Shown here piece by piece: positions 12,614 to 22,122 of a stretch of 64,000 nt of DNA. The stretch is taken from contig CM019827.1 in NCBI GenBank assembly GCA_009763385.1, positions 96,260,177-96,324,176 of the forward strand, given 5' to 3'. Made by a program: the position numbers and the translations under genes. The notes beneath the pieces are model-generated. The model was not told the origin of the DNA and ran no database searches. It saw only the letters and a list, made by a program, of their open reading frames with translations. The stretch's first letter is position 1, and every line of letters begins with the position of its first letter. The stretch comes from Coix lacryma-jobi var. lacryma-jobi. Its lineage: Eukaryota > Streptophyta > Magnoliopsida > Poales > Poaceae.

Positions 12614-12880
12614 TGTTAACACCAGATTTTCGCACACACGAGGGTATGACAGGTGGGTCCAGCCAGCCGAGAAGAGAAGGATTCGGCAAGCATTCGGACG
12701 GCTATAGGTCGGCTATTTCGTGAAGCAGTAGCCCCATTCGGGAAATGGATGATGCAGGTAAAGCCGGCCTGCATGAGAAGATACGTGACGATGGAAGATG
12801 CCGAAAGGTTTAGGAATATGATTTATATCTTTCCTTGTTTTTTAAGTCGTAATCGTCTAGGATTCGTGTTTCGTCCAGGG

Positions 12881-12890
12881 TATAAATATA
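12881..12890 (+). promoter_or_regulatory. G1 LTR TATA box
   Basis: TATAAATATA preceded by a GC-containing stretch. It is repeated in the 3' LTR at 20853. Everything from about 12910 to the LTR end would be in the RNA leader. Confidence 0.7.
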
Positions 12891-13026
12891 AGCCCTCGAC
12901 CATTGTAAAACTGTTCACAACCACATCAATACAAACCGGCCCCGTGCCGTCTTCGAGTCCTTAGTCGTGTCGTCGAGTTCTTCGAGAGGAATCATCGATC
13001 CGTCGACCTCCGTAAGTACCGGCAAC

Positions 13027-13755
13027 CTTGCTATCATGTCTAGTATCATGTGGTGGATTTAGATATGATGCAAGTAGTCTCGTATGTTAAGCTTAGTATC
13101 GTGCGGCGGATTTAAGCTTATGACGGGAAGTTTTTGCTTATGCCTTGTATCGTGCGGCGGATTAAGACATGAGTAAAAATAGTTATCGGCTCTATTAGAT
13201 TTGGCAAATCTAGTAGATTCATTAAGTTATCATGTGTTATATGTTTTATTTATTTAATTCCTGTAACACTCTTTTGCCCAATCTAGATTGATCTCTATTC
13301 GGCCTTGTTTCACAAGTTTGCTTGTGCTTTGCTAATCATAAGATCATGATGGCCGGATTAGCTTTCAATCTAGGTTGTTACATGTTGCGGGTTCATACAT
13401 GTTAATCATGTTTATGCTTTGATAGAACTGGGTGTCGTGCGGCAGATGCAGGTTTTAGATTAGTTTGATCATGCTTTGCTTGTATGTTCCTTCTTCATGG
13501 ACCCCAGTTCGGCTAGTTTGCCGACTCTGGTTAAGCTTACATGAGTAATGAGTTTTTATAGATCTGTTCAGATATATGTATGCTTTTAGCTTCTTATAAT
13601 TAGATCGTATCATGCGGTGGATTAATCTAATTATAAGGAGTGGTATGGACTTATAGCAAGTGGTATCATGCGGTGGATTAGCTTTGCTTGAGTTTATACT
13701 CGACGGGTTCATGAAGGCTAAACGTGCGGCAGATTAGTTGGATTAGCCTATGCAT
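13027..13755 (+). repeat. Array of about seven hairpins sharing one apical loop (G1 5' LTR)
   Basis: Inverted repeats surround a common core GTATCRTGCGGYGGATT. Positions: H1 13027-13074 (15 pairs, one wobble, one bulge), H2 13081-13125 (8 pairs TAAGCTTA plus more), H3 13131-13180 (16-bp arms, two wobbles, one mismatch), H4 about 13420-13460 (decayed stem), H5 13590-13640 (16 pairs, one wobble), H6 13643-13699 (about 15 pairs), H7 13711-13755 (7 pairs AGGCTAA/TTAGCCT). Stem sequences differ between units while the core stays. Inside the core, R and Y change together (A with T, or G with C) in all seven, extending an apical helix around TGCGG. The array lies downstream of the TATA box, so it should be transcribed. 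Function unknown. Confidence 0.85.
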
Positions 13756-14125
13756 ATGTTATTTGAATAGATTTATATTTACAAATTACCTTTTTACCCT
13801 TCTGTTATTCATGCGTTCGACATTCAACATGTTTATAAGCTCCATCTTTATACTTGCCGAATGACATTATAAACCTGTTTCGACAAACAGCTTTTATAGC
13901 TGTGTGCCGTCATGATTGGCTTTCAAAGCCGTACATATGGAACTGCCTGGTCTCACCCAGCATGTTCCAAGGTATTCTCATATTTTTACCCCTTGTTGGT
14001 TTTCAGGTCAAACCGACTGACACGTTTCCGGATTCAGAATACTCCGGGCACCCGATTGAAGCCAGCCTCGTTCGGCTTGCTGTGTGCCTGGCGCAGGGCG
14101 TCACGTTTTGCGTCAACACACTTTT

Positions 14126-14143
14126 TGGCACGCCCGGTGGGAC
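14126..14143 (+). promoter_or_regulatory. G1 primer-binding site
   Basis: TGGCACGCCCGGTGGGAC lies 7 bp after the 5' LTR. It begins TGG, the complement of the tRNA CCA end. I do not assign the tRNA species. Confidence 0.65.
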
Positions 14144-14157
14144 CACTTCATTTCAAG

Positions 14158-17100
14158 ATGCCTGAGATCAGCGAGGATCAAACCTTCGATGTGACCATGG
14201 ACGAACTGCCGCCAGAATCAAAGGATTTGGTGCAACGGGCTTGTGATGAATTCCAGCGCAAATGCTTGGAGACTTTCTCCAAGAATAAAAGTGGCAAGGT
14301 CTATCAGAAGCAGACGTTCCCGAAGGTTGTTCCTCATCACCAACCTGAGCTGCCCGATGGTGGTGAAGAAGAAGCTATCCAGAAGATGACTGAAATAATG
14401 CACAGGGTTGTATCAGGAGCCGTGACTAATCATCAGTTGGCTTTCTTAAACACTTTTCGTGCTATTATGGTCAATACTTTCGGTCCAAACGCAGATAAGT
14501 ACTTTGAAGAAGCTGCTGGTCCGATGCAAGGACCATTGTTGTTCCCAATACCTCAACGTCGGAGGATTGCCGAGAACAGTGGGGCTGGCCCAAGCACAGG
14601 TGTAGTGGTTTCTCAGGAGACGCAACAACCTCCCCAAACCTATAGCCAGCTCACGTTCGGCACAACAGGGAATGTCCCACAATCTGCTTCTAAAGTGTCT
14701 CCTGTGGCGAACAGGATACAGAGAGATATGTTTGGAGATGGATATCGGGAGTTTATGGACTATAACTCGATTAATGCTCTTCCGAATCCGGGCTACAGGA
14801 GTTCAGCAGGACTACATACTGGGGGACAGGCACAAGCAGCCCCTGATCCGAATGTTGACCTCATCATGCATAAGATAGCTGATATGATGCAAAATCAATT
14901 CGGCTTGAAACCTAAGAATCAAACTTACGCATACAAGTCCCCCTATCCAGAGTGGTACAATCGGGTAGCTCTTCCTCCAAGGGTGAAACCTCCTACTGAT
15001 TTCACCAGGTTTTCGGGTCAGGATGATACCAGCACTATAGAGCACATCGGCCGCTACTTGATGCAACTCGGAGAAGCATCTACAGATGAGGCTTGGAGGA
15101 TTCGGTATTTCCCGTTGTCATTAACAGGACCAGCCTTCTCCTGGTTTGCTTCTCTGCCGGCGAATTCTATCAATACATGGGCAGAATTAGAGTAGAAGTT
15201 CCACTCATACTTCTTTACGGGAACCAGTGAAAAGAAGTTGGTCGATCTTATGAGCTTGAGGATGAGACCCGGCGAAACGCCGCAAGAGTATCTGCGCCGA
15301 TTCAGGGAAATCAAAAATCTCTGCTATTCCTTGAATTTGCCGGATGACCAATTGCCGGGGATAGCCATAGCTGGCATGTTGCCGAGTATCAAAGAGAAAC
15401 TATTCGGCACGGAGTTTGATGACCTCGGGCAGTTATCCCAAAGGCTGGCGACGATGAGCAATCAAGCCCAGGGATTCAGGAGGAATAATCAATTCCAGAA
15501 GGGTGATGTAGCTGCCGAAATGTATCAGGCTTTCCTGGAGGAAGCAAATGAATATGATGATGAAGATGAAGTAGCTGCAGCCGAGATAACCTGGTCTAAA
15601 GAACCAACTCAAGTCAACCAGCGGTGGCTGAGGCAACAAAAAGGTACTTATGACTTTGATGTCTCCAAGTCAGATAAATTATTTGAGTACTTGCTGAAGG
15701 AAGGACGCATCAAGTTGCCGGAAGGTCATCCTATGCTGCTTCCTGAGGGTGTCAAAGACAAGAAGTATTGTGGTTTCCACAATACTAAATCACACTCCAT
15801 AAATGATTGCCGAGTGTTCAGAGTGCGGATTCAAAAGGCCATCCAAGACGGACACCTGAGGTTTGATGGAAAGATGAAAGTGGATGGTAGTCCTTTTGGA
15901 CAGAATACCGTGTCCTTCTTTGTCAGTATGATCAATGTAGCTAATTTTGGGGGTAAGAATAAAATGAAAGTTTTAACTTCTGATAGAGCAAAGGAAGTTG
16001 GTGCTGTTGACCCTGATCGGCAGGTTACAAATAAAGAGCTTCAAACAGGTGAAACTTCCAGACCCAGGGTCACGACACGCATCTTGTTGAATAAATGGCA
16101 TCGGGAACAGGAACGTTACCAGAAGCAGAGGCTTTATGAAGAATGAAAGTTCCTGGAGAAACAGCGAAGGTACAAAGAAGAGATGTACCGGGAAGAACGA
16201 GAAGATACGAGGGAACAGGAACGGTCTCATTGGGAATGCTCGTTTTTCCAGTATTGTTGCAACGAAGGCTTGAAGCTGCCTGTTAAAGACGACTGCCCCG
16301 AGTGCAGTAATCAGTATTCCGAGTATAGGCAGTCCCGAGTCAACCGCCGATCTGTCCATGAAAGGCTTGGGGCACGAGTCCCTGAGGACGATCGGCGCGT
16401 AAAAATAAATAGTTCCGGAGATCGGCAGGTAAGAGGATTTGCCGATCGAGATTGGTCTCATACTGAAGAAGAAGAGTACCGTAAGTACGTCTGGCAGAAT
16501 GGACAATGGTGTCCGCCAGGTTTAAGGAAAAGCCAGAAAAGGAGGGTGCAGCGCTTAAGGAACAAAGAGTTGGCACAAGCAGGCACCAGAGCGAAGCAAG
16601 TCTGGCGTCCTAAGGAAAGGCCGAGTGAAGGTAATCATTCGGCTGATACGTGCATGGCATTCTTTCTGCCATCAGAGTTCATAGCCCCTGAGAATCAAGA
16701 TGTCCAAGACGAGACATATTCAGACTTCGATGAAAGTGAATTTCAGGACTTGTTGGCTCATCTTGTCTTGGCTCAAAGGGCAGTATTTGATAAACCAGTC
16801 AGGCACCGACACTTGAAGCCATTATATATGAGAGGGTATGTCAATGTCAAGCCATTAACCAAGATGTTCATTGATGGAGGGGCTGCCATAAATATCATGC
16901 CGTATACCACTTTCAGAAAACTTGGCATGGCAAGTGAAGATCTATTGAGGACCGACATGGTGTTGAGGGACTTTGCCGGCAATTCTTCTGATACTCGAGG
17001 TGCAGTCCATGTCGAGTTAACAATTGGGACTAAAACTTTAATCACCACCTTCTTTGTCATTGATGGCAAGGGGGCATACAGTTTGCTATTAGGAAGAGAT

Positions 17101-17343
17101 TGAATACATGCAAACTGCTGTGTGCCGTCAACTACGCATCAATTCCTTATCCAGTGGATTGGAGATGATATTGAGATCGTCCGTGCTGATGATTCGGTGA
17201 GTATTGCTAATACAGAGCCCACCTACTGAGAGTATGAAGGTGTCGAGTGTTTCTCTGGAAGAGCTTGGGAAGCAGGTCCTGTGAACGTTTTCGACGAGGA
17301 TCAACGGCCGATTCAAACGATCGGCTCTCAGAGCAATTTTTAA
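14158..17343 (+). pseudogene. G1 gag-protease frame with four in-frame stops
   Basis: One reading frame of 1061 codons runs from ATG 14158 to TAA 17341 with no frameshift. It is interrupted only by TAG 15193, TGA 16144, TGA 17101 and TGA 17227. The N-terminal half is a retrotransposon Gag: the capsid-like part around FTRFSGQDDTSTIEHIGRYL through SYFFTGTSEKKLVDLMSLRM, then a Cys-His motif CGFHNTKSHSINDC. A basic stretch WCPPGLRKSQKRRVQRLR follows. An aspartic protease domain has its active-site string FIDGGAAINIMPY at about residues 904-916 (DGGA form) and ends with LLLGRD-IHANCC, where the stop replaces the usual Trp. Each stop is one transition from a likely sense codon (CAG, CGA, TGG, TGG). 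After 17343 no polymerase domain follows. Known: Gag packages the RNA and the protease matures Gag. Confidence 0.88.
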
Positions 17344-18222
17344 TCCAACCGGTGGTAATGGAGAAGAATTGAGACCAAAGTTTCATATCGGCTGACAAGA
17401 AATAAAGTGTTGGTAATGAAGCCGAAGTTGGATCAATGTACACAAGTTTGGGTCTCGAGTATGTTTTAAAGTTGACGAACCTTTAAAGGATTCTGTTTAT
17501 TTCTCCATTGCCAGAGCTCAAGGAAGATCAGGAGGAATTCGTACAAGGTGACGTACAACAAAAGATTCTGGTGAGATTAAAGATATATGAGAGCACTTCC
17601 ACGACTTGGTGATCGTTTCAAGTTGTACGTAACGGCCGATGGTCTTATAGTAGAATCGGCCCTTATTTTTTGAAGTTTAAAAGAAAAGATGAGTAGCAAT
17701 TTGCCTTAGCCAAAAATGTTAAACCCCAGGAAAGGGTATTCGGCTGTGATGAATTTTTAATTTGTATGTACTGCTTGTCAGTTGAAGCTTTGGCACTACT
17801 TGCTAAAAGCCGAACGCATGAAAATTATGTAAATCAAGAGATGTTTTTATACAGCCGATGTAAGAGCATCGCCTTTAGCAGAAAAAATGTTTCGCATGTG
17901 TTAAGTTATGGCCGATATTTTATTTATATCGCCTTCAGTACAGATGCTCATGACCTTGGTGACCTTAGTGTTTTTCGAGTTAGCAGGTTTATCGGGGAAA
18001 GAGAAAGGTGAAGTGCAGTAAATGCAATGCCGAGTGATATGACATGTTGAGAACGGGATTTAGTCGGCTAAAGATGACGTCATACATTCGGCAAGCGTTC
18101 TTCTGAAGAAATGTTGCGAACGAGGAAAGTCATTGAAGAATTAAAAATAAACATTGTTCAGAAACGAGCAAGTTCATCTGCTGCAAGCTTCATTTATAGA
18201 TTTGTCCTAGTACAAACTACTC
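17344..18222. other. G1 non-coding spacer
   Basis: No reading frame with family features on either strand. It is probably the 3' flank of the gag-protease frame meeting the 3' UTR of the antisense gene that ends at 18223. Confidence 0.5.
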
Positions 18223-18998
18223 TCAGAATAAGTTGATCAGAATGGATTGCGGATTAACAATTTCAGCAATAGCAGCGGCATGGTTATCATAAATCTCAGG
18301 GTCTTCAAATTCATCTGGGTCGCCAGCAAAACCAACTGGTAGGAGAGAGTAGTCTTCTTTGGTCCAAGAACTCATTGCCGCTAGCCCGAAAGAGACCCTG
18401 ACGTGCATACCTTGGATGATGGCCTGATCAATACGGCCATCCAAAGCGTCAAGGCGGGCTTCGGCTGAATCTCCATGAGCATTCACCTTGAGGGCGATTC
18501 TATTTGCTGCTGCCTTCAGACGGTCGTTCTCTGCAGAAAGGGCTAGCAAGAGGAAAGGATATATCAGACATGGCAAGCTCGACCAAGAGGAGAAAACCCA
18601 ATTTATGCTAACCTGTGATGATGCTGCAGAACTGTTTCCGTTGAGCTGCCCATTCAGCTTCCCTGATACTATGCTTCTGAGATGCGGCTTCCAGTTCTTT
18701 CTGAACTTGATCCCTTTCCTCGCGATACCGAAGAGCACCCAAGCGGATCTGCTAGAATAAGTTATCAAATTCAGAATCTGGTAGCTTAGGAAGGAGATTA
18801 AAAGGGACTTTTGGATTTACCGTTTCTGGAGGGTCCTGAGCTTGGTTGGGGAAAGACCCCGTTCTGAAAAAGAAGATGGATGAGTAGATCAAAGATGAAC
18901 AAGCAAGAAAAGGGAGAAAGAAATCAGTTTTTACCCATAACACCGGTGAGTTGTTGCTTGGCTTCCTCCTGCTTCATCTCCGTCAGGATGCCTGCCAT
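18223..18998 (-). CDS. G1 antisense gene 2: spliced coiled-coil protein, function unknown
   Basis: Predicted exons on the minus strand: 18998-18935, 18840-18821, 18751-18613 and 18542-18223, all with GT-AG borders, giving one frame of 180 codons. The short second exon uses an AG at 18842-18841; an alternative upstream AG puts the next exon out of frame. The product begins MAGILTEMKQEEAKQQLTGV. Exons 2-4 form a charged coiled coil (LRYREERDQVQKELEAA, then LSAENDRLKAAANRIALK). The C-terminal half has a globular look (GMHVRVSFGLAAMSSW...EDYSLLPVGF) and an acidic tail. TATA-like TATAAATA sits about 140 bp upstream (19135-19142). Known: Tat-lineage Gypsy elements of plants can carry extra antisense ORFs. 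Inferred: a member of that class or a captured gene. Not recognised otherwise. Confidence 0.68.
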
Positions 18999-19134
18999 GG
19001 TCGCCTTTGCTTGTCATTGATAGAAACGCAAGCAAGAAATTTTCCCTCTGGCTTGAGCTAGAAGCCGAGAGACAAAATTTTTGCAAGTCAAATTATTTGA
19101 CTGGAGATAAGGATAACAGCCTGTGTAGGGTCAT

Positions 19135-19142
19135 ATTTATAG
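19135..19142 (-). promoter_or_regulatory. TATA box of antisense gene 2
   Basis: Minus-strand CCTATAAATATGACCC, about 137 bp before the ATG at 18998. Its presence suggests the antisense gene has its own promoter. Confidence 0.55.
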
Positions 19143-19641
19143 GACCAAGGCTTGCACACTGGAAGATCAAGTATCGGATTGGGGTTTCCACGTCTTATGG
19201 GCCGTTGTTGGGCCGAGCTGGATTTCTGACGATTGAAAGAGATTGTGACTCCAGAATCAGAAGGCCGATGGGATTCGGTTAGGAGTTGTTCAGTTTTAAC
19301 TAGCAATTTGGGGACTCATGTTACCAATTGGCGTTACGAAAATCGGAAAATCCCTTAAGAAATACTACTTTGGTGTCATCAGGGATCGGAAAGCTGAGGG
19401 AAAAAATCGGATGCTTTGGATCTAAAATGACTGATTGCAACAATTGCCTTTGATATAAAGGTATCTAATGCGATTGTCAGCAATAGCCGATGTGGTAAAC
19501 ATCGCCGCTAGAATAAATGAGAGTTAATGATTGATGCACAGAAAACAGAACATACATTGATCTCGAGGGATTAATCACAGATTGATTTCAGAAAGACGAA
19601 CAGAGGAACTTCTTGTTTACAAAATAAATTACAATAGAGAG

Positions 19642-20301
19642 TCAGTTCGTCCATCCTATTCTGTCCCTAATCGGGAGATCAAAGTCAAAGGAATCAGCCA
19701 GATCTGTTCCAGCTTCTTTCATGTCATCAACGGAGTGTGCCACCCTGAATTCTAGTCCTCGCTCACAAACATCAAAATGATGATAGTCAGCGCCGGAGTG
19801 GATCCGAACAACGTTGAAGGCGAGCGCTGCACCGTAACCCATGCCAGCCCTGGAGATGTCGGGGAGGACCCGATTGACCTCGTTCACCCGCCTCAGAGCC
19901 GTCGTGCCTGGCACGTTGGCTGTGACAGCAAGATCGGCAATGGCAGCTTCGAGGGAATGAAGCTTAGCCTCCAGAGCTAAGAGGGGGAAGGATCAATAAA
20001 ACAGGGAAGAAGAATAGGGAAAGAACAGTGGAAGGATACTTACCAATGGCCTGTTCCCGAGCGGCATCACGCTCTCGAGAGATTCGGGTAATCTCCCGAT
20101 TCCTCCTTTCTAGATCAAATTGAAGATCCGTATCCTTCTGAGTCAGGACCTCGGGAAAGTCGTCATCGATCCTCCTAAACAAGAACGACAATGTGAGGGC
20201 GACTGCTTCATCTTCGAGCGAAAGCAATTAGAGGGTAACCTTCTCTTGGAGGTACTGGAAGCGCCGAGCTCGAGACTATGGCGGCTCGCCTGAGAAGACA
20301 T
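19642..20301 (-). CDS. G1 antisense gene 1: spliced coiled-coil protein, paralogue of antisense gene 2
   Basis: Predicted exons on the minus strand: 20301-20240, 20174-20044 and 19976-19642, all GT-AG, giving 175 codons. The product starts MSSQASRHSLELGASSTSKR, with a basic KRRR patch that could act as a nuclear signal. A coiled coil follows (DLERRNREITRISRERDAAR, then LEAKLHSLEAAIADLAV), then a domain with GMGYGAALAFNVVRIHSGAD and an acidic end (DLADSFDFDLPIRD). The last intron is phase 1 and is followed by Ala-Leu-x-Ala. The same phase and the same Ala-Leu-x-Ala follow the last intron of antisense gene 2, and both show a GM...DY spacing of 17-18 residues, pointing to duplication. An AT-rich TTTTAAA lies about 105 bp upstream. 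Function unknown. Confidence 0.68.
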
Positions 20302-20537
20302 CTTCTAGCTGATTTGGAGTAGCAAGAGAGAAGAGGGTTTTCTGGTTTGCGAATAAAGCAGGAGAGGTCGAGAAACACAGGCCGAAATAAAGTGAAGGGG
20401 GGAGTTTAAAAGATCCCAAGTGCATCGGGAGACGAATCGGCAGGTACGGTAATTATGGCGAGTGGAGACATATGCTTCTGGAGGTTCCACGTCAGTGCGA
20501 AAAGGAAAAGGAATTTTTGGAATAAACATTTTATCCC

Positions 20538-20552
20538 AAAATTAGGGGGCAT
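20538..20552 (+). promoter_or_regulatory. G1 polypurine tract
   Basis: AAAATTAGGGGGCAT immediately precedes the 3' LTR, as expected for the plus-strand primer. Confidence 0.75.
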
Positions 20553-22090
20553 GTGTTAACACCAGATTTTCGCACACACGAGGGTATGACAGGTGGGTCT
20601 AGCCAGCAGAGAAGAGAAGGATTCGGCAAGCATTCGGACGGCTATTTGGTCCTTAAGACTTTCGGTGAATGCCTGCGCGGTCGGCTATTTCGTGAAGCAG
20701 TAGCCCCATTCGGGAAATGGATGATGCAGGTAAAGCCGGCCTGCACGAGAAGATACGTGACGATGGAAGATGCCGAAAGGTTTAGGAATATGATTTATAT
20801 CTTTCCTTGTTTTTTAAGTCGTAATCGTCTAGGATTCGTGTTTCGTCCAGGGTATAAATATAAGCCCTCGACCATTGTAAAACTGTTCACAACCACATCA
20901 ATACAAACCGGCCCCGTGCCGTCTTCGAGTCCTTAGTCGTGTCATCGAGTTCTTTGAGAGGAATCATCGATCCGTCGACCTCCGTAAGTACCGGCAACCT
21001 TGCTATCATGTCTAGTATCATGCGGTGGATTTAGATATGATGCAAGTAGTCTCGTATGTTAAGCTTAGTATCGTGCGGCGGATTTAAGCTTATGACGGGA
21101 AGTTTTTGCTTATGCCTTGTATCGTGCGGCGGATTAAGACATGAGTAAAAATAGTTATCGGCTCTATTAGATTTGGCAGATCTAGTAGATTCATTAAGTT
21201 ATCATGTGTTATATGTTTTATTTATTTAATTCCTGTAACACTCTTTTGCCCAATCTAGATTGATCTCTATTCGGCCTCGTTTCACAAGTTTGCTTGTGCT
21301 TTGCTAATCATAAGATCATGATGGCCGGATTAGCTTTCAATCTAGGTTGTTACATGTTGCGGGTTCATACATGTTAATCATGTTTATGCTTTGATAGAAC
21401 TGGGTGTCGTGCGGCAGATGCAGGTTTTAGTTTAGTTTGATCATGCTTTGCTTGTATGTTCCTTCTTCATGGACCCCAGTTCGGCTAGTTTGCCGACTCT
21501 GGTTAAGCTTACATGAGTAATGAGTTTTTATAGATCTGTTCAGATATATGTATGCTTTTAGCTTCTTATAATTAGATCGTATCATGCGGTGGATTAATCT
21601 AATTATAAGGAGTGGTATGGACTTATAGCAAGTGGTATCATGCGGTGGATTAGCTTTGCTTGAGTTTATACTCGACGGGTTCATGAAGGCTAAACGTGCG
21701 GCAGATTAGTTGGATTAGCCTATGCATATGTTATTTGAATAGATTTATATTTACAAATTACCTTTTTACCCTTCTGTTATTCATGCGTTCGACATTCAAC
21801 ATGTTTATAAGCTCCATCTTTATACTTGCCGAATGACATTATAAACCTGTTTCGACAAACAGCTTTTATAGCTGTGTGCCGTCATGATTGGCTTTCAAAG
21901 CCGTACATATGGAACTGCCTGGTCTCACCCAACATGTTCCAAGGTATTCTCATATTTTTATCCCTTGTTGGTTTTCAGGTCAAACCGACTGACACGTTTC
22001 CGGATTCAGAATACTCCGGGCACCTGATTGAAGCCAGCCTCGTTCGGCTTGCTGTGTGCCTGGCGCAGGGCGTCACGTTTTGCGTCAACA
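20553..22090 (+). repeat. G1 3' LTR
   Basis: 1538 bp, same termini as the 5' LTR and very similar throughout. The hairpin array recurs at about 20999-21727. It keeps the 33 bp missing from the 5' copy. Confidence 0.95.
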
Positions 22091-22095
22091 ATATC

Positions 22096-22122
22096 ACTTA
22101 AGCACTTTGGAGGCTAGAGCAA
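22096..22122 (-). repeat. S1 3' LTR, segment 2
   Basis: A 27-bp continuation of the S1 LTR (ACTTAAGCACTTTGGAGGCT...) between the G1 target duplication and the solo LTR. It aligns with 30155-30183. Confidence 0.85.

Larger units (their letters stand above)
12614..14118 (+). repeat. G1 5' LTR
   Basis: 1505 bp, TGTTAACACC...GCGTCAACA. The TATA box TATAAATATA is at 12881-12890, so transcription should start near 12910. Relative to the 3' LTR it lacks 33 bp after position about 12703, where the 3' copy reads through TTGGTCCTTAAGACTTTCGG. A hairpin array fills 13027-13755. Confidence 0.95.
12614..22090 (+). mobile_element. G1: non-autonomous Ty3/Gypsy element with antisense genes
   Basis: A complete 9477-bp element with exact 5-bp target duplication ATATC (12609-12613, 22091-22095), inserted in the S1 LTR. 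LTRs are 12614-14118 and 20553-22090, both TG...CA. They differ by a 33-bp gap and roughly a dozen substitutions by eye, so insertion was recent. Order: LTR, primer-binding site, gag-protease frame on +, then two spliced genes on the minus strand, then polypurine tract and LTR. No RT, RNase H or integrase is present. The gag and protease resemble those of the Tat-lineage element G2, so a Tat-like autonomous partner is the likely source of enzymes. Confidence 0.92.

Noticed and set aside
17766..18011. 81-codon + frame in G1 spacer
   Set aside because: No homology sensed; AT-rich, opposite to and downstream of the antisense genes.
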